DNA of 64,000 nt, taken from positions 12,866,922 through 12,930,921 of the forward strand of contig NC_092678.1 of the NCBI RefSeq assembly GCF_964355755.1, given 5' to 3'. Made by a program: the position numbers and the translations under genes. This document shows positions 46,980-56,593 of the stretch, piece by piece; position 1 is the first letter of the stretch, and each line of letters opens with the position of its first letter. The stretch is from Antedon mediterranea. Taxonomy: Eukaryota; Echinodermata; Crinoidea; Comatulida; Antedonidae. The notes beneath the pieces were generated by a model that worked only from the letters and a program-made list of their open reading frames with translations, was not told the origin of the DNA and did not search any database.

Positions 46980-47333
46980 AGTTTCTATTCGAAACAAACA
47001 AACAAAAACACAGGTTAAAATAACCAATATGACGATAATTAAGGCACCAGTAATAAATTACCTGCCAAGCCCACACAGTATTAAACCTACCGTGCGCCGT
47101 GGTCTCAATAACTAGACCCCTAAAATCAAAGCCAAACAGACTTCTACTATCACAGGCAAGCCTACACAAGCCTAAAACAACACCACAGTGTACTGGCTCG
47201 ACGACCGCCAAACCTCGTTCGTTATAAAACGCGCTTCTAAACCTAAAACCAGCTTAGAATAAACAACTAAAATTACCATTAGTTCGATCTACAACTACAA
47301 TTCCGTACTTTGTTCTCCGATGACCCCCCAATT

Positions 47334-48264
47334 TGTTACGGGCTCGCTCGTTAGGCTGAAACCAACAATAAGAACATAACAAAACACGTTGTAGTTGTGA
47401 CAAACGGTGACTACTCTTCTTCGCATGCAGCTAAAGTAAAATGACGTCATGTTAAAGTGGGTCGTCACAGAGTCTCATGCATATAAATGAAGCAAACTTG
47501 CTGAGAGTTTTTTCCACCACCACACACACGCGACGCGAGATTTATCGAAAATATACAACAAAATTATAATTGTTTTCACTGCTGAGGATAATAAATAATA
47601 TACTTTAATTTTAACATGACAGGAGAGCCTAGATACTCCCAGTGCGAATACAAAATAATAATAATGTACAATATTAGTATGTATTTTCAAATGCTGAGTG
47701 CAAGACCTGAGGCCCGAATTAGGCTAGGCCTCCTACTGTCTGTAGTTAGTGGCAGCGCAGTGCATACCTGAGAGCTAGGGTGGGTGGGAAGTTAGCTAGT
47801 ATGCTGGGTTAGTATCTGCACAATGCCACGCGGTAACGATGAAGGGGAGGATATGGATGGCCTGATAGTGGGTAGTGTACTGTATTTTACTTGTCTTTAG
47901 TTAGGCCGCTAGTGAGTAGGTATCATAGAAAGTCTGTCTATAGGGCTAGGCATCTAAGCAAGCCAAATGGGTCGAATAAACAACTATATTTAATCTGCTT
48001 ATAAGCCAAATGGGTCGAATAAACAACTATATTTAATCTGCTTCTTTGTTATCTGGAACAATATCGGATTATTTTCTGTACCACTGATCGCACCATCATT
48101 AATTAATCACTCTGAAAACATTTTGTAAAATCATGAGCGCACAAGAAGCAGAGACAAAACCTCCTTTTGCATATGCATGAGACTCTGTGACGACACGCTT
48201 TAACGTGACGTCATTTTACTTTAGCTGCATGCGAAGAAGTAGTCACCGTGACAAACCCATCACA
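47334..48264 (-). repeat. 5' LTR of the gypsy element, with nested insertion
   Basis: The LTR sequence at 47334-47404 and 48249-48264 is split by an 844-bp TIR element. The joined LTR would be shorter than the 3' LTR, so some LTR sequence was lost. Confidence 0.85.
47405..48248. mobile_element. 844-bp TIR element nested in LTR
   Basis: Inverted ends of about 85 bp (CGGTGACTACTCTTCTTCGC and AGCTAAAGTAAAATGACGTC on the left, mirrored on the right) with a TGACGTCA in each arm. TGACAAA (7 bp) is duplicated at 47398-47404 and 48249-48255. The interior has a 41-bp tandem duplication at about 47965-48045 and no transposase, so it is non-autonomous. Confidence 0.88.
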
Positions 48265-48268
48265 ACAT

Positions 48269-48900
48269 ATATACAAAAGTCTTTATTTTATTGTGTCATG
48301 TGATGGCATTCAGGCATATATATATTTTTTTCTTTCACATCTTTAACACTATAGCTTTATAAATGTTTCATTTTCAACTCCACAAAGTTGTTCATTACTC
48401 AATCTTCTTGGAAGTGTTAAAAATTAAATAGTACTGCAGTCTGTTTTGCTTTCTACGTTGGAAAACGGAACTTTTAGAATTAAAATGTTGATCCGTCAAC
48501 ACATTTAATGATGTTTTATAGCGAATCCACACATATTGCTACATATTAATATTTTTGTTATAAGGAAGTAATCTAGTGTGGTTTAATATTCAAATAGTAA
48601 ATTCAGTTGGTCTTGCTCCGATGAGTTTATAAAAAAGGATTTGTAATAATCAACAAAGCGTAGTGATATTTTCTTTCAATCATGAACTTCAGCTGACGTG
48701 TTTGTTTACATTTGACGTAAATACAACTCGTTTGCTGTCTCAATTGTGAGTATGTCTACCTTTATTTTGTATTATAATTATTGCCTTGTATCTTTGTAAT
48801 ATCACTACCATATTTGGGCACACACTCTTTTTGTCAAACTAGTTTGATAGTGTAGACAGAGCTTAAGAGCACTATTATCGTGTCAATACAATGATGTTAT
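48269..48900. other. Intergenic DNA right of the gypsy element
   Basis: AT-rich. At 48800-48868 it contains a copy of the ATCACTACCATATTTG / TTTGATAGTGTAGAC repeat. No gene is seen. Confidence 0.4.
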
Positions 48901-48904
48901 AGAC

Positions 48905-49665
48905 AGGCAGCCCAGAGACATTTGGTTAGATGAGCTAGGTACCAATATCTGATGATTTAACGGTGTTGGGGGTCACTTGAAGTCAATGAAAATGAGAGTC
49001 TGCCGGGTACCCCCTGTTGCAGACCGGGGGACTCCGAAAGGTGCTAAAAAATCGGCACTGTTTAGATGAGAGAAATACCACCACTTAATTTTACCACCAT
49101 GAGATGCCCATTGGCATCCTTATACCGGTATCACAAACGACAAACAGACAGAGGGCCTAAAATGGGAATAACATAGATGAGTGAGGTACCACTCAAAATT
49201 AATGCCAAATGAACAAGTTGTGTTCATACAATGCTAAATGGATAACAACAGACTAATTGTCTGCTGCACCTTAAGTGCCAGACACCCTAAAGTTAGACTA
49301 GAGACCGCCTTCCCAGCTTAGATATTGTAGATATCACCAGCAACCAATGTTATATGATTTAGCACATTGTAAACAATACCAAATGACCTATTACAGACTA
49401 TCTGTACACTGCCTTGGCCCTGGCAGACCCTCTAAAGTTCGACTAGAGACCCCATTTACCCATAGTCTACCTTAGATATTGTAGATACCATTAGCAGGAA
49501 AAAGAATTTAATTGAATAAAATTTAACTTTAGTCGAACTAACACAAAACAATTGAAAAGATATCCAATCAATGACAATAAAATGACCATTACGATTCTAA
49601 AGGGAAAAATAATGTAAGAGTTACACTTAAAACTTATATAAGCCAAATAATAAAAACTTTTCAAC
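48905..49665 (+). repeat. Dispersed repeat family, copy 1
   Basis: Starts GGCAGCCCAGAGACATTTGG and proceeds through TTAGATGAGCTAGGTACC, GATGCCCATTGGCATCCTTA and CAAATGACCTATTACAGACT to TATATAAGCCAAATAATA. Copies in the opposite orientation lie at 51300-51745 and 58835-59662. No ORF is conserved between copies. Confidence 0.8.
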
Positions 49666-49869
49666 GTGTGATATGGTTGGAATGTACCTGAAACATATTT
49701 TACTGACTAAACGCTGTAGTTTTACAGAAATAACTTTAAATACCCTTTTTCTAGGGACAGTACAACATACTGAACTATTTATCTATAGCCTTCTGTACAT
49801 ACAATTTTAAGTTAAAAAAAACGATCTAACGGGAGATTTATGAATTATTCTGTAAATTTCTAATTTCTA

Positions 49870-49997
49870 TAAACAGAACATCTCAAGTTCACTGTCAGAG
49901 TCATCGCTCCATTCCGGCCCAGAACTTATATCATCTTCGTTGGTTTCGCTAACGCTCACAGGTACATCTTCAAAAAGGTTTTCGGGTAATGCCATTC
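49870..49997 (-). CDS. 42-aa acidic mini-ORF, unknown
   Basis: On the minus strand, an ATG preceded by a splice-acceptor-like TTTCCAG opens MALPENLFEDVPVSVSETNE, then DDISSGPEWSDDSDSELEMF and a stop. The strong acidic and serine content resembles the N-terminus of piggyBac-type or other transposases, or a coding exon. There is no other support. Confidence 0.25.
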
Positions 49998-50299
49998 TGG
50001 AAACCAGTTTATTGTAAAAGTTATTTATTTAATCACAAACTTTGTTCAAAATAATGATTAATATACTCTTGTAATAAGCATTGGGCTAGATATGTAGTAC
50101 TGTATCTATTAAAAAAGGTACTTAAACAAAATTAGTATAATCATTTATAATCAGCATTGGGCTACAGTACTTATTGAAAATATTAATATACTCTTCTAAT
50201 TAAGAATTTGGCTACAACTACAGTTTTTTACTTACAAATTGTTAATGTACATTATATATATGACAAGACAATCAATAAATTGTCTAGTAACCAAAAACT

Positions 50300-50603
50300 T
50301 CATTTATCTCATATACTGTACTGTAATATTGTGGCAAACAGTACGTTGGGGAAACAAAAAACACTCTCCGTATGAGAATGACACAACACAGATCAGCTAT
50401 CAAAGCTTTAAAGCTTGATCAACCTGTAGCCGAACATTTTAATTCAGCTGGTCACTCGATTGCAAATTTCAGAGTTATTGCAATAGACCACGATGTCAAA
50501 TGGAGCGACAAAACTCGCAAAGACAGAAAACCACTGGGAATTACAACTTAAAACCACAAAACCTTTTGGACTTAACATTAGGAACATACTCCCAGATCGG
50601 TAA
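50300..50603 (+). pseudogene. Penelope-like element GIY-YIG endonuclease end
   Basis: The frame reads KQYVGETKNTLRMRMTQHRS, then LDQPVAEHFNSAGHSIANF, and after a one-base shift ENHWELQLKTTKPFGLN and a stop at 50603. This is the C-terminal GIY-YIG nuclease typical of Penelope-like retroelements. A one-base deletion just before GKQ and the later shift make it non-functional. Confidence 0.88.
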
Positions 50604-50830
50604 AATTATTCAATTGACTACCACAATTTAAGTTTCAATATTAACCACCATTTAAGCTGTTTTTTAGTCTCATTCCAAAAGTGTTTATATCTCTACTACC
50701 AAGCTACCTTCTTTGTTTTCTACTCTTATTCAGACTCCACCCTGGCCCCCCTTGTTATATTTCTTTTATTCCTGTCCACCCAGGCAGCACTTGCCAGCTT
50801 TATACTATGACGTTATCCAAATTCCTTCAC

Positions 50831-50872
50831 TTGCACTGATGAAGGGCTAATGTTGCCCGAAAGCTCTGCTAA
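50831..50872 (+). ncRNA. Hammerhead-ribozyme-like motif of the Penelope element
   Basis: Core CTGATGA (50836-50842), stem II GGGC/GCCC (50844-50847, 50855-50858), GAAA (50859-50862), a two-pair stem III GC|TC, predicted cleavage after C50866, and stem I TTGCA pairing with TGC(T)AA. One extra A (50843) sits between the core and stem II. Penelope-like elements are known to carry such ribozymes in their terminal repeats, and this lies about 230 bp past the GIY-YIG stop. Confidence 0.6.
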
Positions 50873-51127
50873 CTTTTCTGGCTGTTTGCTTTATCGTTTT
50901 GATTTAGCTTTTCGCTTTTTATTTTTGTATCTCCATTGAGATCCAGCCACTGATACCTACAGCATTTTCATTTTTTTTTCAGTAATTTCCCTTTGGATTT
51001 ATATATGAGAAAAAGAAAACACATTAGGCAATGAACATTAATTCGAAACCGCCCGGTGATATATTTAAATTTAATTAATTAATTTGAAAAGATAAAGATG
51101 AGGAAATCTGTGACAATGAGAAAAAGT

Positions 51128-51199
51128 CCCCCCAACCGAGACTCGAACTCGGGCCGCCTGCTTGAAATGCAGATGTCCTAACCATTAGACCACTGGGGC
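51128..51199 (-). tRNA. tRNA-Glu(UUC)-like gene or pseudogene
   Basis: A 72-nt cloverleaf on the minus strand: acceptor GCCCCAG, A box TGGTCTAATGGTTAGGA, anticodon arm TCTGC-ATTTCAA-GCAGG (anticodon TTC), T arm CCGAG-TTCGAGT-CTCGG and acceptor 3' side TTGGGGG. A TTTTT terminator follows within 10 bp. The first acceptor pair is G-G and the discriminator G is unusual for Glu, so it may be a pseudogene or a SINE head. Confidence 0.7.
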
Positions 51200-51299
51200 T
51201 TTCATGGTATTGTTCAAACTCGAGTGGATAGCGACTCTTTAACATTCCCGGCGTGGTACGGAGGAACAGCACTAGTCCTCAGTTGTACGCACGCGCACA

Positions 51300-51745
51300 T
51301 GGGGGGGGGGGGATCTCTAGTCTAACTTTAGGGTGTCTGGCACTTGCGGTGCAGCAGACAATTAGTCTGTGTTATCCATTTACTTGTTCATTTGGCATTA
51401 ATTTTGATGGTACCTCACTCATGTATGCTATCCCAATTTTAGGCCCTCCCTCGGGGAATCTGGCGGGCCTATTGCAGCAGACAAAAAGTCTGTCGTTTGT
51501 GATACTGGTATAAGGATGCCAATGGGCATCCCATGGTGGTAAACTTAGGTGATATCTCTCTCATCTAACCGGTGCCGATTTTTTAGCACCTTTCCGGGTC
51601 CCCCCGGTCTAGACGCAGCATGGGGTACCCAGCAGACTGCCATTTTCATTGACCTTACCAACTTGACTTCAACACACTTAAATCATCAGATATTGGTACC
51701 TAGCTCATCTAACCAAATCCCTCTGGGCTGCCGGTCTATTTGTTC
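51300..51745 (-). repeat. Dispersed repeat family, copy 2
   Basis: Inverted relative to 48905-49665. Shares GGGATGCCCATTGGCATCCT, GAGGTACCATCAAAATTAAT and the CCCAGAGGGATTTGGTTAGA end. It begins beside a G10 run. Confidence 0.8.
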
Positions 51746-52265
51746 TTTAATGATCACGACATAATTTCATTTGATTTTAATTAATATTTTTATCATAAAA
51801 TAAACAGACATAAATGGTTATAGTTCTAGAATGAAATCAATTTCGCTTGTTTTATTCATCAATAAAATGTATGTTTATTTATTTGAGATCGTTACCATGC
51901 CTTATAGTATTTCAACATAATTATGCTCATAAGATGAACAAAGAAACTTCAAACTAGTAACATATTCAGAAGCAAATTAGGTAAATTATGACCTTATTGA
52001 CGTTTTATAATAATCAATACATTGTTTGATATGTCATACTTGGTAGCCGGTCATCCTGTCTAGTGATGAAGAGTTTGACCACCAGTATTATAGGCCTACT
52101 ACAAAAACAACATGATACATTGACCAGTTAATAATGCATATATTTTTTTATATTTTTTAACATTCTCGACGCTACACAGGGCAAGCAAACATTTATTATT
52201 GCTAGTAAACAATGACAGTACAATGAGTATATTTTGCTACTTTCATGTCTGTTTAAATTCAAAGT

Positions 52266-52508
52266 ATGCAAAGTCTAGTACCAACATTACATATTCAACA
52301 ATGTGTTTGTTATTGTATGTTCTATAATGATTTTAACGAAATGTTAAAATCTGCCCACAATCTACTTCATCAATTTAAACATAGCCAAAATAATGAAAAT
52401 GTGTATCACATCAAAATCCATGAGGAGTCTTCTACATTGTATAATATACACTGTTATTCACTGTATGGTATTTATACTTCATTTTACGAAATAAGAAAGA
52501 ATGAATAG
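52266..52508 (+). pseudogene. Relic plexin Sema N-terminal fragment A
   Basis: In the open frame, NLLHQFKHSQNNENVYHIKI and HEESSTLYNIHCYSLYGI (52359-52469) align with the plexin exon-1 stretch [20 protein letters not shown] and [16 protein letters not shown]. The rest of the Sema domain is absent. I read it as a decayed copy of the Sema first exon lying just upstream of the intact one, with no signal peptide. Confidence 0.7.
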
Positions 52509-52625
52509 TGCTGTTTAATAATATAACATGGTTAGAATAATAGCTACTAAATAGGCATACAGATCCGTTGTATTTATTCTCGTATACTGTATTTTACAGT
52601 AATTTTAAACATTTTCTTTTATAAG

Positions 52626-53698
52626 GTAATGATGTTCTCTCATCATTAAATATGAGTTTTTCAACGTTGTTAAACATTTTTGCATTTCTGCTATATTCTA
52701 CAATATTTCTGCTAACCATCCAAGCATCTGACAATGATGTGTTACTTGAATTTAAACCTCGTGAAAATGAAGATCTGTACCATATCAGAATCCATAGTAC
52801 AACAGGAGATATCTACATAGGGGCCTACAACTCACTGTACAGACTGTCAGAAGATTTTACTATTATTTATAGTATTTCAACATGTTCATCAGGTGATTGC
52901 AATAATATTAATAAAATATTAGAAATTGATTATGATCATGATAGATTGATCACGTGTGGAGGGGGTAACAATGGAAGATGTGAAGGAAGGTCTCTTGTGG
53001 ATTTAACTTTAGATGGAAGTGATGTATTTGATGGAATAGTAAGTGAACTGTCAGCAGTTGGAATCATTGCACCTGGAGTGTTGGGTGATGGTACTGATGA
53101 TAGAGATGATGTTTTTAAACAAAATTTGTTATATGTTTCATCTGGACATACATCATTGGATCCCGTAGAATATTCTTACAATTATGTTTATTCTAGAAGA
53201 CGTCTTGATAATGAACGGCTATTTCAAATTTCTAACTCTGTATTCAATGCTATCTCACCATCCTATAATAACCTTATTCAATTCAAAACAGCATTTACTT
53301 ATAAAGGATACACTCACTTTGCTGCATTTAGACCTGATGATACTGATTACTTTCATTCTCGACTGAGTCGTGTTTGTCAAGACAACTCATTCTTCACATT
53401 TTCCGAGGTCTACATTCGTTGTGTAGTTAATCATGTAGATTACAACTTGATACAAGGCATGTCTATGGGTCCTGTAGGATCTGAATTGGCTACCTCACTA
53501 CTACAAGCTGGAGATAATGTATTGTATGGAGTATTTGCTAAAGGTGATGGAAGTGGAGTTGCAACTGGACAATCTGCAGTGTGTATTTACAAGTGGAATG
53601 ACATAGAAGATGCATTCTTCAAAGCTTTAAATGGATGTATAAACGTTAATAATGATGTTCATACTCTAGACTATGCTGAGGATGCTGATTGTCCACAG
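52626..53698 (+). CDS. Paralogous plexin Sema first exon (coding 52652-53698)
   Basis: A TATAAG acceptor at 52625 and a 26-nt leader precede the ATG at 52652. The 349 codons that follow have the same length and phase as plexin exon 1, ending CPQ before the donor GTATGC. It has a signal peptide and Sema residues such as [18 protein letters not shown] and [16 protein letters not shown]. It is divergently oriented to the main plexin. I found no exon 2-28 counterpart up to 64 kb. If the donor is not used, translation ends nine residues later at 53728. Confidence 0.9.
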
Positions 53699-53728
53699 GT
53701 ATGCATTGTATTCTTTTTGTCTTCATAA

Positions 53729-55120
53729 CCAATCAGTCATACTAAAGTGAAGCATGTACATAGTTGTTTTCACAAGAAGAACATTTCTTTATTGCATGTT
53801 TAATATAGGTTACATCTGCATTGGTATTACCTGTTTGTTGTAATTATAATTTCATTATAATAGCATATAAATATCTGAATAACGATGAAGAAGTTTCTAT
53901 ATTGAATGATACTGTACCTCAAAAATATTAAATTAAAAAAATATACAATGCTGCACACTAAACAGCTTCATTCTTTTCTTATAGAATATTAATAATAAAC
54001 TAAAACATTTTAATATTTTGAAAATCAATCAAAAGCATTTTTAAATGGGTCTATTAATCATAAATTAGACCCTTAAAAGGTCCCTTACAACATCTTTAAT
54101 TAATTTTATATAAAGAATTAACAATAAAAGCGTTTTATAAATATCATACTTAGGCTATATGCCTATTTCTATTGATGTATGTGTGATGACATGTTATAAC
54201 AAATACTGCCTAAAATGGAAAACAATACAAACAAAACATGTGTATGACTTTTAAAATTTGACAATACAAAAAAACATATTTGGTATCTTGGGCTTAGATC
54301 AACACGAGACATTGCTCAGTTTGTAGATTTATACTACCAAGCGTGATTAATAAAACGAACGTCTTCGACACTAAGAGGTCCGCCGAACTTAGTTTAAATC
54401 TATATAAAAGTACATCGTAAGTGTATGGTGTAAAATTCATCAACAATTAAATTGAGTTTTTTACAAAAAAAAAGAAAACAACAAGCACTTCATTGTTATT
54501 CTTATTTGACCAATATTTATTTTGGCTTCCATTATATTGGAAATGAAAATACTGATATTTGTTTGGTGGTGTTTGGAATGCGATAAGCACTATCGTCAAT
54601 GGAGAGATCATATAACTCAAGATTTGTATGCCTGTGGTATAGAGAACATGTCAGTAGTTATTTTCGTGTAACATGCAAAGGTGAGCAAAATCATATAGTA
54701 ATCCAGCTATGACACAGATACATCGGACGATGAAGGCAATGACCAGTGCGCCTGTCTGATACCATCAGATATTGACGTTGGATTTTACATGTCATTACAT
54801 CCGCTTCATTATAATTTCAACGCTCACTGTATTTTTTTTCGGAAATATTTTAAAGCCTATAGTATCAATTTTTGTTAAATTTTGAATGCAGTGTTTTTGT
54901 CACAAAACATGGAAATTGTAAAAAATCTCTTTGAGTTACCGTCAGAACATAACATTAGGCCTATATCATATTAGAGTTTTTCGAAGCCATAAAGAATAAG
55001 GATAGCATTCATTTTTTTTTTATAAGCAATTGAGTTTGGTTCCCTACACCTCATGTCTGTCTAATTTCAGGAACTGTCAATTTTAGCATCCTACTACAAA
55101 AATGATTTATCTAAAATATT
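53729..55120. other. Region after the paralogous Sema exon
   Basis: AT-rich DNA. I looked for counterparts of plexin exons 2 and 3 and saw none. A TATTATATTGG / GATAAGCACT stretch at 54520-54600 has no recognisable coding content. Confidence 0.45.
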
Positions 55121-55149
55121 CAACGTGTTTCTGGTATGTTCTTTGAAAT

Positions 55150-55265
55150 GTCTGTCAACATTTTCGACATCTGCAGACGATGTGCTTCTTCAGTTTAAAC
55201 CTAATAAAAAGAAGATCTGTATCATATTCGAATTCACAATACATACAACAGAAGGAGGGCTCGTG
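55150..55265 (+). pseudogene. Relic plexin Sema N-terminal fragment B
   Basis: TCTGCAGACGATGTGCTTCT, CAGTTTAAACCTAATAAAAA and GAAGATCTGTATCATATTCG match the DNA of Sema exon 1 (for example GAAGATCTGTACCATATCAG at 52770). The protein keeps DDVLLQFKP, but a short deletion shifts the frame right after it. A decayed third copy on the same strand. Confidence 0.75.
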
Positions 55266-55379
55266 CTGAGCCTAAGCTCAAGTGAGGTTCTTGTAATAGT
55301 CCGGTATCGGATAGTGATAGGGCTATCTGTTGGATACAAAGAAACTATTTATTGTGTTGCTGTCTTATAACAATGCCGT

Positions 55380-55850
55380 AAAGAAAAGAGAAATGATAGG
55401 CCTAATATATAAGTGTGATAACGATAATAAAAATAAAAGTGTATCGTAATAAATTCCCCTATCTTTGATATCTTTCATTATAGTCTCGTATGCCCATTTG
55501 GGAGGAAGGAGAGACGATGGCGTTCAGTGGATCCCCCCGGTCACTTGTATATAAACCAAACGGGGGGGGGGGGGGGTGCAGCAGCCACTTCAAGACATGA
55601 GGCACTACCTGTTTTACTGAAAAATACTACGGACTTGAACTATAAGTCCAGGAGTATTAGACAAAAAAGGGCCAAAGGTAGAAATAAATATGCTAAAGCT
55701 GAATTTTTCAGGATAGGTCCCCAATGTTGTCTGGAACAACATACTAAAAGTCCCCGGGTTTCCCCGTTGTGCTTCAACCTGATTGGGCCATTTTTCAAAA
55801 TGGCGGCCATCTTAACATTATTTACCATATTTTGACAAACAGTAGGTGTA
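55380..55850. other. Repeat-like spacer with G14 run
   Basis: Contains a G run at 55562-55576 and a moderately GC-rich stretch. An open frame over 55527-55835 crosses the G run and shows no domain, so I do not credit it. Confidence 0.35.
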
Positions 55851-55854
55851 AGTA

Positions 55855-56590
55855 AACAATTTTGGTGTCAAAATACTCAGAAGACCAATATTTATATTCA
55901 CTGTAATGGAGAAGTTTTTAAAAAAATGGACTTTGACCATAAATTTGGATTATCTCAATATCTCATCAACGACTGGCCGTAGAGAGTTCAAAATTGTCCC
56001 AAATTATTCAGAATGCCCAACTTTCTATTCACTCTAATGAAAGTAAAATACTAAATTCCTTTAGAAACCTTCTGTTCTGACCTTTGAACTATTGACCTAA
56101 GCATATTTTAATTTTATAGACATCTTAGTGATCGATAGGAGTACATAAGTGAAATTGGTGTCAAAATACTCAGAAGACCAATATTTATATTCACTGTAAT
56201 GGAGAAGTTTTTAAAAAAATGACCGGAAATGCATGTTTTGAACTTTGACCCTAAATTTGGATTATCTCAATATCTCATCAACAACTGGCCGTAGAGACTT
56301 CAAAGTTGTCCCAAATTATTCGGAATGCCCAACTTTCTATCTACTTTAATGAAAGAAAAATACCAAAAACCTTTAGAAACCTTCTATTTTGACCTTTGAA
56401 CCCTTGATCTGGTCATATTTTATAGAATAGAAAGTTGGGCATTCTGAATAATTTGGGACAACTTTGAAGTCTCTACGGCCAGTTGTTGATGAGATATTGA
56501 GATAATCCAAATTTAGGGTCAAATATCAAAACAGGCATTTCTGACCATTTTTTGTTAAACTTTTTCATTACAGTGAATATAAATATCTAT
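55855..56590. repeat. Two direct copies plus one inverted copy of a 295-bp unit
   Basis: GTGTCAAAATACTCAGAAGA starts copies at about 55866 and 56160 (spacing 294). Each contains ATCTCAATATCTCATCAACR, CTGGCCGTAGAGA and CCCAACTTTCTAT. From about 56415 to 56590 the same sequence runs in reverse. The last two units can fold into a long hairpin. Confidence 0.85.
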
Positions 56591-56593
56591 AAA

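Larger units (their letters stand above)
42083..48264 (-). mobile_element. Gmr1-like Ty3/gypsy LTR retrotransposon
   Basis: LTRs at 42083-42215 (3') and 47334-48264 (5', enlarged by a nested element) share ends TGTTACGGGCTCGCTCGTTA and GACAAACCCATCACA. ACAT is duplicated at 42079-42082 and 48265-48268. Next to the 5' LTR is a TGGGGGGTCATC primer-binding site, and next to the 3' LTR a purine tract. Reading leftward the order is gag, protease, integrase, reverse transcriptase, RNase H. Integrase before RT is the arrangement described for the deuterostome Gmr1 group. Several frameshifts disable it. Confidence 0.95.

Noticed and set aside
55527-55835. 102-aa ORF across a G run
   Set aside because: The frame depends on the length of a homopolymer and has no domain; likely repeat sequence.
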